19,132 bases of DNA from JANMAT01 sp031359995 (GCA_031359995.1 JANMAT010000187.1:1-19132); one strand, 5' to 3'; positions 7,638-15,175 are shown, counted from the stretch's first letter. Numbers and translations are program-made. The notes: generated by a model not told the origin, from the sequence alone.

Positions 7638-7643
7638 AGCCTA
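7638..7643 (-). promoter_or_regulatory. Probable -10 element of the DUF389 gene
   Basis: TAGGCT on the minus strand is 7 bases from the GTG at 7630, matching the leaderless spacing seen at other genes in this window. It decides the start chosen for the DUF389 protein. The rest of the 169-base gap (7631-7799) shows no gene that I can support. Confidence 0.4.
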
Positions 7644-7765
7644 CCGGCCCGGGCCATCGAACGAAGACTGTTTCTAGCTCCCTGTTGCGATAGATCCGGG
7701 TTCGTGGCATCCTCGGCGGTGACGGGATCCGGTGCCCCGTCGTGCTTGGTCTGATCTCCCGGCGC

Positions 7766-7786
7766 CCGGTGGTCGCCGCCCACCGG
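7766..7786 (-). terminator. Short GC hairpin downstream of the MarR gene
   Basis: CCGGTGG (7766-7772) and CCACCGG (7780-7786) form a perfect 7-base-pair stem with a 7-base loop, beginning 14 bases after the MarR stop in the leftward direction. No T-tract follows, so it would be a GC-stem terminator of the kind common in actinobacteria, or chance in GC-rich DNA. Confidence 0.3.
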
Positions 7787-7799
7787 CCGTACTGGGTGC

Positions 7800-8237
7800 C
7801 TACCGTACGGGCCGGGTGCTCGGCGCCGCGAGCACCACCGACAGCAGCCGGGTCAGCTCGGCCCGCTCGGCGGCCGACAGCCGTTCCAGGCCGGGCAGCG
7901 CGGGGAGCACCGACTTCTGGATGCGGGTGCGCAGGCGCTGGCCCTTGGGCGTGAGGGCGAGCAGTCGCACCCTCCGGTCGCCGGGATCGTTGCGGCGCTC
8001 CACGAGGCCGCGCTCGCTCAACCGGTCGGCCAACCCGGTGAGGTTCGACGCGTCGCAGTACAGCTCGCCGCAGAGCGCGCTCATGGGGCGGGGTTCGTCG
8101 AGCAGCTTCATCAACAGGAACTGGGGCGGCGAGAGCTGCTCCGCGGCCAGCCGGGTGAAGAACGCGGCGCGGGCGCGCTCCACGAGGTCGAACAGCGCCT
8201 GCTCGAGGGCGGGGTGCTCCGAACTGGCCTCACTCAT
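7800..8237 (-). CDS. MarR-family transcriptional regulator, divergent from a drug-export operon
   Basis: A 145-residue MarR-type dimeric winged-helix repressor. The recognition region includes CDASNLTGLADRLSERGLVER, and the wing is NDPGDRRVRLLALTPKG, the hallmark DxRxxxLxLTxxG pattern. N- and C-terminal helices (about 8-30 and 115-140) would form the dimer interface. It is divergent from the DrrA-like ATPase gene with only 76 bases between start codons, so it most likely represses both itself and the pumps until a toxic ligand binds. A TACAGT hexamer (8249-8254, minus strand) lies 11 bases before the ATG, with a weak TTTTAC 17 bases further up. Confidence 0.93.
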   Translation of the reverse strand: MSEASSEHPALEQALFDLVERARAAFFTRLAAEQLSPPQFLLMKLLDEPRPMSALCGELYCDASNLTGLADRLSERGLVERRNDPGDRRVRLLALTPKGQRLRTRIQKSVLPALPGLERLSAAERAELTRLLSVVLAAPSTRPVR

Positions 8238-8241
8238 GACG

Positions 8242-8307
8242 AAGGTTGACTGTAGCAGATGGTTGTGACATGTAAAAGGTTGACCTGAGTCAAGGACCTG
8301 CTACGGT
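8242..8307. promoter_or_regulatory. Divergent MarR/drug-export promoter region with candidate MarR operator
   Basis: Rightward promoter: TTGACC (8280-8285), 16-base spacer, TACGGT (8302-8307), then 6 bases to the GTG of the ATPase gene. The -35 lies inside a perfect inverted repeat TTGAC-CTGA-GTCAA (8280-8293). The nonamer AAGGTTGAC occurs twice in the same direction, at 8242-8250 and 8276-8284. The first copy touches the MarR -10 (8249-8254) and the second the ATPase -35. The layout fits a MarR dimer that blocks both promoters. The motifs are seen directly; the binding is inference. Confidence 0.6.
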
Positions 8308-8313
8308 CGCACC

Positions 8314-9306
8314 GTGATCATCGAAGTGCACGACGTCCACAAGGCGTTCGGGGAGACCAAGGCGCTGGCCGGGGTCGATCTGGAGGTCGCCGAGGGCACC
8401 GTCCTGGGCCTGCTCGGGCCGAACGGCGCCGGCAAGACGACCATCGTACGGGTGCTGGCCACCCTGCTGGTGCCCGACCAGGGCTCGGCCACCGTGGCCG
8501 GGCTCGACGTGGTGCGTGACGCCGCCCGCGTGCGTGAGCTCATCGGTCTCGCCGGCCAGTTCGCCGCGGTCGACGAGACGCTGACCGGGCGCGAGAACCT
8601 GGAGATGGTGGGCCGGCTCTACCAGCTCGGCAAGGCCGAGGCCCGGCGCCGGGCCGACGACGCGCTGGCACGGCTGTCGCTCACCGACGCCGCCGATCGC
8701 AGCGTGCGCACGTACTCGGGTGGCATGCGCCGCCGGCTCGACCTGGGCGCCAGCCTCGTCGGCCGCCCGCGGGTGCTCATCCTCGACGAGCCGACCACGG
8801 GCCTCGACCCCCGCACCCGCATCGACCTGTGGGACTTCATCCGCGACCTGGTCGCCGACGGCACCACCCTGCTGCTCACCACGCAGTACCTGGAGGAGGC
8901 CGACCGCCTGGCCGATCGCATCGTGGTCATCGACCACGGCTCGATCATCGCCGCCGGTACGGCCGACGAGCTGAAGGACCGCCTCGGTTCCGACGTGCTC
9001 GACGTGCAGGTCGCCGACGGGGCCCAGCTCGACCGGGCCGCCGAGCTGGTGACCCCGCTCGGCAGCGAGCGCCCCCAGCTCGACCGCGAGGCCCGCCGCG
9101 TCACCATGGGCATCACCGGCGGGGCCGCCACCCTGGTGCAGACCGTGCGCCTGTTCGACGACGCCGGCGTGGCCATCAGCGACCTCGGCGTGCGCCGCCC
9201 GTCGCTCGACGACGTGTTCCTGACCCTCACCGGCCATGCCGCCACCGAGGACCAACCCGACGCCGCCGCCAGCGGCCGGGGCCGCGCCGCCAGGAGGAGC
9301 TCATGA
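8314..9306 (+). CDS. DrrA-like ABC transporter ATP-binding protein
   Basis: A 330-residue ATPase of the daunorubicin-resistance DrrA type, powering export of drugs or lipophilic compounds with the permease that follows. Walker A is GPNGAGKT (35-42), the signature is YSGGMRRRL (134-142), and Walker B is VLILDEPTTGLDP (154-166). The switch position normally holding His carries Gln191 (LLTTQYLEEAD), which is usual in this subfamily. A C-terminal domain of about 110 residues follows the ATPase core and is also typical. The GTG start at 8314 lies 6 bases after a TACGGT -10, so the message is probably leaderless. The stop overlaps the permease ATG by four bases. Confidence 0.95.
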   Translation: MIIEVHDVHKAFGETKALAGVDLEVAEGTVLGLLGPNGAGKTTIVRVLATLLVPDQGSATVAGLDVVRDAARVRELIGLAGQFAAVDETLTGRENLEMVGRLYQLGKAEARRRADDALARLSLTDAADRSVRTYSGGMRRRLDLGASLVGRPRVLILDEPTTGLDPRTRIDLWDFIRDLVADGTTLLLTTQYLEEADRLADRIVVIDHGSIIAAGTADELKDRLGSDVLDVQVADGAQLDRAAELVTPLGSERPQLDREARRVTMGITGGAATLVQTVRLFDDAGVAISDLGVRRPSLDDVFLTLTGHAATEDQPDAAASGRGRAARRSS

Positions 9307-10118
9307 GCACGCTCGCACCCACCCCCGCGGGCACCACCGCCCACCGATCGAGCGCAGTGGGCGACGCGCTCGTGCTGGCCAAGCGCAACGTCATCCGCCT
9401 GTACCGCACGCCCCAGCTGCTGGTGTTCTCCACCATCCAGCCGGTCATGTTCGTGCTGCTGTTCGTGTACGTGTTCGGCGGCGCGCTCAAGCCGGCGCTG
9501 CGGGCTCAGGGCTTCCCGTACAGCTATCCCAGCTACCTGATCCCCGGCATCCTCGTGCAGACCGCGCTGTTCGGCGGCGGTGGCACCGCGGTGGGCCTGG
9601 CCGAGGACTTCAGCAAGGGCATCGTCGACCGCTTCCGCTCCCTGCCCATGGCCCGCTCGGCCGTGCTGATGGGCCGCACGCTGGGTGACCTGGTGCGCAA
9701 CGTGTTCGTGCTGTTCCTCATGCTCGTCGTGGGCACGCTGGTGGGCTTCCGCTTCCACAACGGCTTCTGGCCCGCGGTGCTCGCCGTGCTGCTGGCCCTG
9801 CTGTTCGGGTTCGCGTTCAGCTGGATCTTCGCCATCGTGGGCATGCTCGTCCGCGAGCCCGAGACCGCGCAGGTGGCCGGCCTGTTGCCGACGTTCCCGT
9901 TGGTGTTCGCCAGCTCGGCGTTCACCCCCACCAGCTCGATGCCCGGCTGGCTGCAGGCCTTTGCCAACCACCAGCCGGTCAGCGTCACCGTGAACGCCAT
10001 CCGCAACCTCACGCAAGGCGGCCCCGTTGCCTCATCCACGCTGCAGAGCCTGCTGTGGATCGTGGGCATCCTCGTCGTGTTCGTGCCATTGTCGGTGCGC
10101 ATCTACCGGAAGGGTTGA
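9303..10118 (+). CDS. DrrB-like ABC-2 type permease
   Basis: A 271-residue membrane subunit partner of the upstream ATPase. After a short cytoplasmic N-terminus containing LAKRNVIRLYRTPQLL there are about six hydrophobic segments: near residues 40-60, 75-95, 120-145, 155-185, 190-210 and 245-265. The conserved ABC-2 segment EDFSKGIVDRFRSLPMARS (about 102-120) is present. The ATG shares ATGA with the ATPase stop, and a strong AGGAGG ribosome site lies 5 bases upstream (9292-9297). The pair should form a homodimeric exporter with two copies of each subunit. The exported substrate is unknown. Confidence 0.94.
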   Translation: MSTLAPTPAGTTAHRSSAVGDALVLAKRNVIRLYRTPQLLVFSTIQPVMFVLLFVYVFGGALKPALRAQGFPYSYPSYLIPGILVQTALFGGGGTAVGLAEDFSKGIVDRFRSLPMARSAVLMGRTLGDLVRNVFVLFLMLVVGTLVGFRFHNGFWPAVLAVLLALLFGFAFSWIFAIVGMLVREPETAQVAGLLPTFPLVFASSAFTPTSSMPGWLQAFANHQPVSVTVNAIRNLTQGGPVASSTLQSLLWIVGILVVFVPLSVRIYRKG

Positions 10119-10121
10119 CCG

Positions 10122-11723
10122 ATGACGTCCACCATCCCCGAAGCGGCCGCCGCCGGCATCTCCGACGACGTGTACCGGCGGCGCTGGGTGGTGCTCGGCG
10201 TGCTGTGCATCAGCCTGGTGCTGATCGTGCTGGCGGTCAGCTCGCTGAACGTGGCCCTGCCCCGAATCCAGGAGGACCTCGGCGCCTCGGTCACCCAGCT
10301 CCAGTGGATCCTCGACGGCTACGCCCTGGTGTTCGCCGGCTCCCTGCTGCTGGCCGGCGCCATCGGCGACCGGTGGGGTCGCAAGGGCGCCCTGCTCGGC
10401 GGCCTCGTGCTGTTCGGCTCGGCGTCGTTCCTCGCCACGCTGGCCAAGAGCCCCGACGTGCTCATCGTGGCGCGCTCGCTCATGGGTGTGGGCGCCGCGT
10501 TCGTCATGCCGGCCACGTTGTCGATCGTGGTCAACTGCTTCCCGTTCCACGAGCGGCCCAAGGCCATCGCCGTGTGGGCCGGGTTCGCCGGCGTGGGCGG
10601 CGCGCTGGGCCCGGTGTCGTCGGGCCTGTTGCTCAAGTGGTTCTGGTGGGGCTCGGTGTTCTTCGTGAACCTGCCCGTGGTGCTGCTGCTCATCGGTCTC
10701 GTCGTGTTCCTGGTGCCCACGTCCCGGGACCCCGAGGAGCGACCGCTCGACATCCCCGGCGCGGTGCTCAGCGTCGTCGCCCTGGTGTCGCTGGTGTTCG
10801 GCGTGATCGAGGGACCCGAGCGGGGCTGGTTCAGCGCCCTGGTGGTCGGCGCGTTCGTGCTCGCCGTGGTCACGGCGGTGGCGTTCGTGCTCTACGAGCT
10901 GCGCATCGAGCACCCCATGCTCGACCCCCGGCTGTTCCGCCTGCCCGGGTTCGCGGCGGGTTCGGCCGCGGTCACCATGGTCTTCTTCTCGGTGTTCTCG
11001 CTCTTCTTCCTGCTGACCCAGTACCTGCAGTTCGTCAAGCTCTACTCACCGCTGGAAGCGGGCGTGCGCGTGCTGCCCAGCGCGCTCATGCTCGTGCTCG
11101 TGTCGCCCCAGGGTCCCAAGATCGTGGGGCGGCTCGGCGTGAAGTGGACCGTGCGCATCGGCTTCCTGTCGCAGGCCGTAGGGCTGGGGGCGTTCGCCCT
11201 CTTCACGCGCAGCACGCCATACCCGCTGATCGCCGTCGCCCTCATGCTCACCGCCACCGGTACGGCCATGGTGATGCCGTGCTCGAGCCAGCTCATCGTC
11301 GGTTCGCTCCCGCTGTCGAAGGCCGGTGTGGGGTCGGCGGTGAACGACGTGACCCGTGAGGTCGGCGGCGCCCTGGGCATCGCCGTGGCGGGCTCGATCG
11401 TGTCGTCGCTGTACCGCACGCGCACGGCGTTCACCGAGCAGATCACCGACGCCGGCGCCCGCCAGGTGGCCAAGGACTCGGTGGGCAAGGCGGTGTCGGT
11501 GGCCAACCGGGCGCTGGCCCAGGGGCGCATCACCCCTGACCAGTTCCGCACGTTCGTGCGTGAGGCGGGCTCGGCCTTCAACCACGGCACGCGGGTGGCC
11601 TTCTCCGTACTCGCCGTGCTGTCGGTGATCACGGCGTTGGCGATCGGTCACGTCATCCCCGACAAGCTGCCCAGCCGGGCCGTGCCCAACCGCGGCGATG
11701 CCCCCGCGCCCGCCCCCGCCTGA
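10122..11723 (+). CDS. MFS drug exporter, DHA2 (EmrB/QacA) family
   Basis: A 533-residue major-facilitator protein with about 14 predicted membrane segments, the DHA2 layout. Motif A is visible as GDRWGRKGALLGG after helix 2, motif C as GVGGALGPVSSGLL in helix 5, and the N-terminal DHA2 block as LNVALPRIQEDLGASVTQLQWILDGY (read here in two adjoining parts). It should export toxic cations or hydrophobic drugs using the proton gradient. It starts 3 bases after the DrrB stop, with a purine-rich GGAAGG upstream inside the DrrB gene, and so belongs to the same MarR-controlled transcript. The C-terminal tail is cytoplasmic, Pro/Ala-rich and short. Confidence 0.95.
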   Translation: MTSTIPEAAAAGISDDVYRRRWVVLGVLCISLVLIVLAVSSLNVALPRIQEDLGASVTQLQWILDGYALVFAGSLLLAGAIGDRWGRKGALLGGLVLFGSASFLATLAKSPDVLIVARSLMGVGAAFVMPATLSIVVNCFPFHERPKAIAVWAGFAGVGGALGPVSSGLLLKWFWWGSVFFVNLPVVLLLIGLVVFLVPTSRDPEERPLDIPGAVLSVVALVSLVFGVIEGPERGWFSALVVGAFVLAVVTAVAFVLYELRIEHPMLDPRLFRLPGFAAGSAAVTMVFFSVFSLFFLLTQYLQFVKLYSPLEAGVRVLPSALMLVLVSPQGPKIVGRLGVKWTVRIGFLSQAVGLGAFALFTRSTPYPLIAVALMLTATGTAMVMPCSSQLIVGSLPLSKAGVGSAVNDVTREVGGALGIAVAGSIVSSLYRTRTAFTEQITDAGARQVAKDSVGKAVSVANRALAQGRITPDQFRTFVREAGSAFNHGTRVAFSVLAVLSVITALAIGHVIPDKLPSRAVPNRGDAPAPAPA

Positions 11724-11725
11724 AG

Positions 11726-12154
11726 ATGACCGCCCACTGGATCTGCCCGCGTTGCGACCGGCCCTTCGGACGGCCCGGTCAGTCGCATGTGTGCGTGCCG
11801 GTGCGCACCCTGGCCGAGTACTACGCGGCCCGCCCGGCCTACGAGCACGACGTGTACGAGGCGGTGCTCTCCCATCTGCGCGCCCTCGGGCCGGTGGTGG
11901 TCGAACCGGCCGACGTCGGCCTGCTGGTGAAGGGGCGCCGCACGTTCGTGGAGATGCGGCCCCGACCCGCCAGGGTGGAGCTCTCGGTGATCCTGCCCCA
12001 CGCCGTCACCCATCCGAGGGTGCGCCGGTCGATGGGCGTGGGGGCCGCCGGCAACGTGGCGCTGTTCATCGACCTGCGGGCGCCGTCCGATGTGGACGAC
12101 GACGTGCGGGCGTGGCTCACCGAGTCGTTCACCGCCTTCGCCGCCGTGTCGTGA
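11726..12154 (+). CDS. DUF5655-type protein with N-terminal zinc-knuckle-like motif
   Basis: A 142-residue protein beginning WICPRCDRPFG and continuing QSHVC, so Cys7, Cys10, His21 and Cys23 could bind one zinc. The rest resembles the DUF5655 domain often found alone or joined to DUF4287-like modules, with the conserved run VGLLVKGRRTFVEMRP. The function is unknown. The ATG lies 2 bases after the MFS stop, so it is co-transcribed at the end of the export operon. The link to drug export may only be positional. No strong ribosome site is seen, which suggests coupling to the upstream stop. Confidence 0.8.
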   Translation: MTAHWICPRCDRPFGRPGQSHVCVPVRTLAEYYAARPAYEHDVYEAVLSHLRALGPVVVEPADVGLLVKGRRTFVEMRPRPARVELSVILPHAVTHPRVRRSMGVGAAGNVALFIDLRAPSDVDDDVRAWLTESFTAFAAVS

Positions 12155-12184
12155 ATTGCGGGCGCGTTCGCGACATCGCGCTCG

Positions 12185-12190
12185 TAGCGT
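12185..12190 (+). promoter_or_regulatory. Probable -10 element of the MBL-fold gene
   Basis: TAGCGT ends 6 bases before the ATG at 12197, the spacing for leaderless transcription. No -35 at a normal distance is evident. Confidence 0.4.
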
Positions 12191-12196
12191 GAGTCG

Positions 12197-12928
12197 ATGA
12201 CCGACACCGCCACCGCCATCGACGAGATCGCCCCCGACGTGTTCCGCATCTCCGCCGTCGATGCCCGGCTCGGCATGAGCTTCAACCAGTTCCTCGTGCG
12301 CGATGCCGAGCCGTTGCTGTTCCACACCGGCCACCGCGCCCGCTTCGCCGCCGTGAGCGAGGCGGTGGCGTCGCTCGTGCCTCTCGAGTCGCTGCGGTGG
12401 ATCGCCTACAGCCACACCGAGTCCGACGAGTGCGGTGCCCTCGACGAGTTCCTCGACGCCTGCCCCCACGCGCAGGTCGCCCAGGGCGCGCTCGGCTGTG
12501 CCCTGTGGGCGAACGACCACCTCGACGACGCACCCCGCCGGCTGGCCGACGGCGAGGTGCTGGTGACCGGTGGGCACCGGCTGCGCCACCTCGACACGCC
12601 CCACCTTCCCCATGGCTGGGACGCGCGTCTGCTGTTCGACGAGACGACGGGCACGCTGTTCACCAGCGACCTGTTCACGCACCTGGGCGAGACCACGCCG
12701 CTCACCACCGCCGACATCGTCGCCACCTCCATCGAGACCGAGGACCGCATGCGGTTCGTGCCGGTCACCCCGCACACGCCGGCGCAGCTGCTGGCGCTGG
12801 CCGACCTGCAACCCACGACGCTGGCGGTCATGCACGGCGCCTCGTTCCAGGGTGACGGGGCATCCGCGCTGGAAGCGCTGGCCGCCCACTACGCCGACCG
12901 ACTGGCCCGCGAGGTCGTGCGGGCCTGA
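12197..12928 (+). CDS. Metallo-beta-lactamase-fold protein with flavodiiron/ODP-type metal site
   Basis: A 243-residue MBL-fold protein of the oxygen-binding-diiron (ODP)/flavodiiron type without a flavodoxin domain. Ligands seen in order: His73-x-Glu75-x-Asp77 (SHTESDECG), His136 and/or His139 (TPHLPHGWD), Asp158 (FTSDLF) and His213 (MHGASF). The HxExD pattern, rather than HxHxDH, separates it from hydrolytic beta-lactamases and points to a diiron centre that binds oxygen or NO. The residue after Asp77 is Glu, where flavodiiron proteins usually have His. With no flavodoxin or rubredoxin module it would need an outside electron donor, or act as a sensor. The TAGCGT at 12185 and lack of a ribosome site suggest a leaderless message. 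Confidence 0.85.
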   Translation: MTDTATAIDEIAPDVFRISAVDARLGMSFNQFLVRDAEPLLFHTGHRARFAAVSEAVASLVPLESLRWIAYSHTESDECGALDEFLDACPHAQVAQGALGCALWANDHLDDAPRRLADGEVLVTGGHRLRHLDTPHLPHGWDARLLFDETTGTLFTSDLFTHLGETTPLTTADIVATSIETEDRMRFVPVTPHTPAQLLALADLQPTTLAVMHGASFQGDGASALEALAAHYADRLAREVVRA

Positions 12929-12949
12929 CGCCACGCCGGGGAGCGCTGC

Positions 12950-12955
12950 TACGTT
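12950..12955 (+). promoter_or_regulatory. Probable -10 element of the broken SDR gene
   Basis: TACGTT ends 8 bases before the ATG at 12964. The promoter looks intact although the gene it serves is broken, which suggests the damage is recent or that the sequence contains an assembly error. Confidence 0.4.
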
Positions 12956-12963
12956 GCGCGCCC

Positions 12964-13553
12964 ATGGGGATGTCAGCTCGTTTTGCCGGGAAGGTCGTCG
13001 TCGTCACCGGCGCGGCCGGAGGGATCGGGCGCGTCGCCGCGGCCCGCTTCGCCGCCGAGGGCGCGTCGGTGGTGGCGGTCGACCTGCCCGGTGACGGGGT
13101 GGACGAGACGGTGCGCCAGATCGAGGCGGCCGGCGGCACGGCCCGGTCGGTGCCGGCCGACGTGACCGACGAGGCCCAGGTGGCCAACTACGTGGCCGCG
13201 GCCGTGCAGGCCTTCGGTGGTGTCGACGTGCTGTTCAACAACGCCGGCATCGAGGGGATCGTGGCGCCCATGAGCAGCTACCCGGTCGAGATGTTCGACA
13301 AGGTGCTGGCCGTGAACGTGCGCGGCGTGTTCCTGGGCATCAAGCACGCCGGGCCGGCCATCGCGGCGCGCGGTGGTGGCTCGATCGTGAACACGTCGTC
13401 GGTGGCCGGGCTGGGCGGCTCGCCCGCATCCCGCTCGGCCGCTACGGCGAGTCGACCGACGTGGCCGCGTTGGTCACGTTCCTCGCCAGCGACGAAGCCG
13501 CCTTCCTGACCGGCGCCTTCTACGTCGTCGACGGCGGCATGAAGGCCAACTGA
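12964..13553 (+). pseudogene. SDR-family oxidoreductase with internal frame-changing deletion
   Basis: The first 154 codons encode a normal SDR N-terminus: TGAAGGIG (15-22), NNAG, and SIVNTSSVAGLGGSP, which carries the catalytic Ser region. At about 13425 the reading frame changes. In the new frame the next 42 codons encode a normal SDR C-terminus, RIPLGRYGESTDVAALVTFL to the end, finishing VVDGGMKAN and TGA at 13551-13553. Compared with the usual length of about 250 residues, roughly 60 residues are missing, including the whole Tyr-xxx-Lys helix and the following cofactor loop. Staying in the first frame instead gives a 181-residue product ending at 13509 with an unrelated tail. Either way the enzyme lacks its catalytic Tyr and Lys. 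It is a recent pseudogene or a sequence collapse. Confidence 0.85.
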
Positions 13554-13555
13554 GT

Positions 13556-13588
13556 GGGGCGCCCGGGCGGGCCGGGCGCGGGCGCCCC
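13556..13588 (+). terminator. GC-rich stem-loop after the broken SDR gene
   Basis: GGGGCGCCCG (13556-13565) and CGGGCGCCCC (13579-13588) form a perfect 10-base-pair stem around a 13-base loop, starting 2 bases after the SDR stop. No T-tract follows. It lies 9 bases before the next -10 hexamer, so it would separate the SDR transcript from the zinc-protein transcript. Confidence 0.55.
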
Positions 13589-13597
13589 GGCCGGCGC

Positions 13598-13603
13598 TAC
13601 GAT
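13598..13603 (+). promoter_or_regulatory. Probable -10 element of the DksA/TraR-like gene
   Basis: TACGAT ends 8 bases before the ATG at 13612, again the leaderless spacing. The stem-loop just upstream leaves no room for a standard -35 outside the hairpin. Confidence 0.4.
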
Positions 13604-13611
13604 CGCGGCCT

Positions 13612-13797
13612 ATGGCCGACGAGGAGCGCACCGTGCTGCTGGACGGCATCGAGGCCGATCTGGCCGGGGTCGACCACGCCCTCGCCCGCCTCGACGCGGG
13701 CACCTACTTCACCTGCGAGGTCTGCGACGGGGTGCTCACCGTGGAGCAGATGCTGGTCGACCCGACCCGCACGCGCTGTGACGCGTGCACGGGCTGA
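13612..13797 (+). CDS. Small TraR/DksA-type C4 zinc-finger protein
   Basis: A 61-residue protein with a short acidic N-terminal helix (about 1-28), the family phrase ALARLDAGTYFTCEVC, and four cysteines at 35, 38, 56 and 59 spaced as C-x2-C-x17-C-x2-C. This matches the zinc-finger end of DksA/TraR proteins. The coiled-coil arm of full DksA, with its acidic tip that enters the RNA polymerase channel, is missing or much shortened, so a classical stringent-response role is unlikely. The 3' end overlaps the next gene by 20 bases in another frame, so the two are translated together. The ATG is placed by TACGAT 8 bases upstream. Confidence 0.82.
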   Translation: MADEERTVLLDGIEADLAGVDHALARLDAGTYFTCEVCDGVLTVEQMLVDPTRTRCDACTG

Positions 13798-15175
13798 GCG
13801 CATCGCCCGGGTGCGCCGCACGGCGCGCCTGGCCCGCCTGACCGCCCGCCGCGGCGTCGCCTTCGTCCTGCACCGCGCCCGCCGGCTCACCGCCGGCGAG
13901 AAGCGCCGGGCCGAGCTCGACGAGCGGTTCACCGTGCGCACCACCGAACAGGTCGTGGCCGAGCTCGGCCAGATGAAGGGCGTGATGATGAAGGCCGGGC
14001 AGCTCCTCGGCGTGATGGCCGACGCCCTGCCCGACGCGGCGCGCCAGGCGCTGGCCAGCCTGCAGGCCGACGCCCCGCCGATGGCGCCGAGCCTGGCCGA
14101 GTCGGTGGTGCGCGCCGAGCTGGGCGCCGCGCCCGAGGCCCTGTTCCGCCGGTGGGAGCCGGTACCCGTGGCGGCGGCGTCGATCGGCCAGGTGCACCGG
14201 GCCCAGCTCTTCGACGGGCGCCACGTGGCCGTGAAGGTGCAGTACCCGGGCGTGGCCGAGACGTTCCGCGGCGACCTCGACAACATGGGCGTCGTGTACG
14301 GGTTGCTAACGCGCTTCGCCCTGCCCGGCCTCGACCCCGAGGCGGTGGTGGCCGAACTGCGGGCCCGCATGGTCGACGAGCTCGACTACCGGATCGAGGC
14401 GGCCAACCAGACCGCGTTCGCCGAGCACTACGCCGGGCACCCGTTCATCACCATCCCCGCCGTCGTTCCCGAGCTGTCCACCGCCCGCGTGATCACGAGC
14501 GAGTGGGTCGAGGCGGCCAGCTGGCGTGACTTCCTGGCCACCGCCGACGAGGCCACGCGCCAGCGGGCGGGCGAGGTGCTGTTCCGCTTCGCCCAGGGCT
14601 CCATCCACCGCTTCGGCTGCTTCAACGGCGACCCGCACCCCGGCAACTACCGCTTCCACCCCGACGGCCGGGTCACGTTCCTCGATTTCGGGATGGTGAA
14701 GCGGTGGGCGCCGGGCGAGTGGGAGCGGCTGGCGCCCTGCATGGACGCCATCGTGTCCGACCCCGACCCGGTGGCCCTGCTGGGCGCCATGGAGACGGCC
14801 GGCTTCCTGCCCCCTGGCCACGGTCTGGACCCCGAGGCGGTGTTCGCCTACGTGTCGAGCCCCTACGTGCCCTACCTGACCGAGACGTTCACGTTCACGC
14901 CCGAGGTGGTGGCCGCGGCGCTGCAGCGGGTGCTCGACGTGCGGGGGCCGTATCAGGAGGTCGTGCGCCGACTCGACCTGCCCGCCAGCTTCGTTGTGCT
15001 CGACCGGCTGGTGTGGGCGTTGAGCGCACTGCTGGGCACGCTCCACGCCCACGGGCCCTGGCGGGCGATCCTGCACGAGTACCGCCGCCACGGACCGCCG
15101 GCCACCGCGCTCGGCCACCAGGACGCCGCCTGGTGGCGGGCCCGCCACGGCGACGCCCGCTCCCACCCCTGTTGA
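13778..15175 (+). CDS. UbiB/ABC1 (ADCK)-family atypical kinase-like protein
   Basis: A 465-residue ABC1/UbiB-fold protein. Family marks in order: KAGQ (72-75, the KxGQ motif unique to this family), AAAS (132-135, the Ala-rich nucleotide loop), Lys153 in HVAVKVQYPG, DELDYRIEAANQ (200-211), GDPHPGN (284-290, catalytic-loop equivalent) and DFG (303-305). All key residues are present, so ATP binding is expected. UbiB proteins support quinone or lipid metabolism, but in menaquinone-using actinobacteria the role is unsettled. No predicted C-terminal membrane anchor is clear, unlike E. coli UbiB. The GTG at 13778 lies inside the end of the zinc-protein gene, a 20-base overlap, implying translational coupling. 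No ribosome site stands out. Confidence 0.9.
   Translation: MTRARAERIARVRRTARLARLTARRGVAFVLHRARRLTAGEKRRAELDERFTVRTTEQVVAELGQMKGVMMKAGQLLGVMADALPDAARQALASLQADAPPMAPSLAESVVRAELGAAPEALFRRWEPVPVAAASIGQVHRAQLFDGRHVAVKVQYPGVAETFRGDLDNMGVVYGLLTRFALPGLDPEAVVAELRARMVDELDYRIEAANQTAFAEHYAGHPFITIPAVVPELSTARVITSEWVEAASWRDFLATADEATRQRAGEVLFRFAQGSIHRFGCFNGDPHPGNYRFHPDGRVTFLDFGMVKRWAPGEWERLAPCMDAIVSDPDPVALLGAMETAGFLPPGHGLDPEAVFAYVSSPYVPYLTETFTFTPEVVAAALQRVLDVRGPYQEVVRRLDLPASFVVLDRLVWALSALLGTLHAHGPWRAILHEYRRHGPPATALGHQDAAWWRARHGDARSHPC

Noticed and set aside
7631..7799. Possible small RNA or tRNA in the 169-base gap
   Set aside because: A GGTTCG string resembles a T-loop, but no acceptor stem, anticodon arm or CCA-like end can be folded; only a short hairpin near the MarR end is visible.
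8619..10016. Leftward 465-codon open frame opposite the DrrA/DrrB genes
   Set aside because: Composition (repeated His, Gln, Glu, Arg) and lack of any domain mark it as an antisense shadow of the ABC genes.
13426..13509. The unbroken 181-residue frame of the SDR as a functional short protein
   Set aside because: Its last 27 residues are an out-of-frame reading of a normal SDR C-terminus, and it lacks the catalytic Tyr-Lys.
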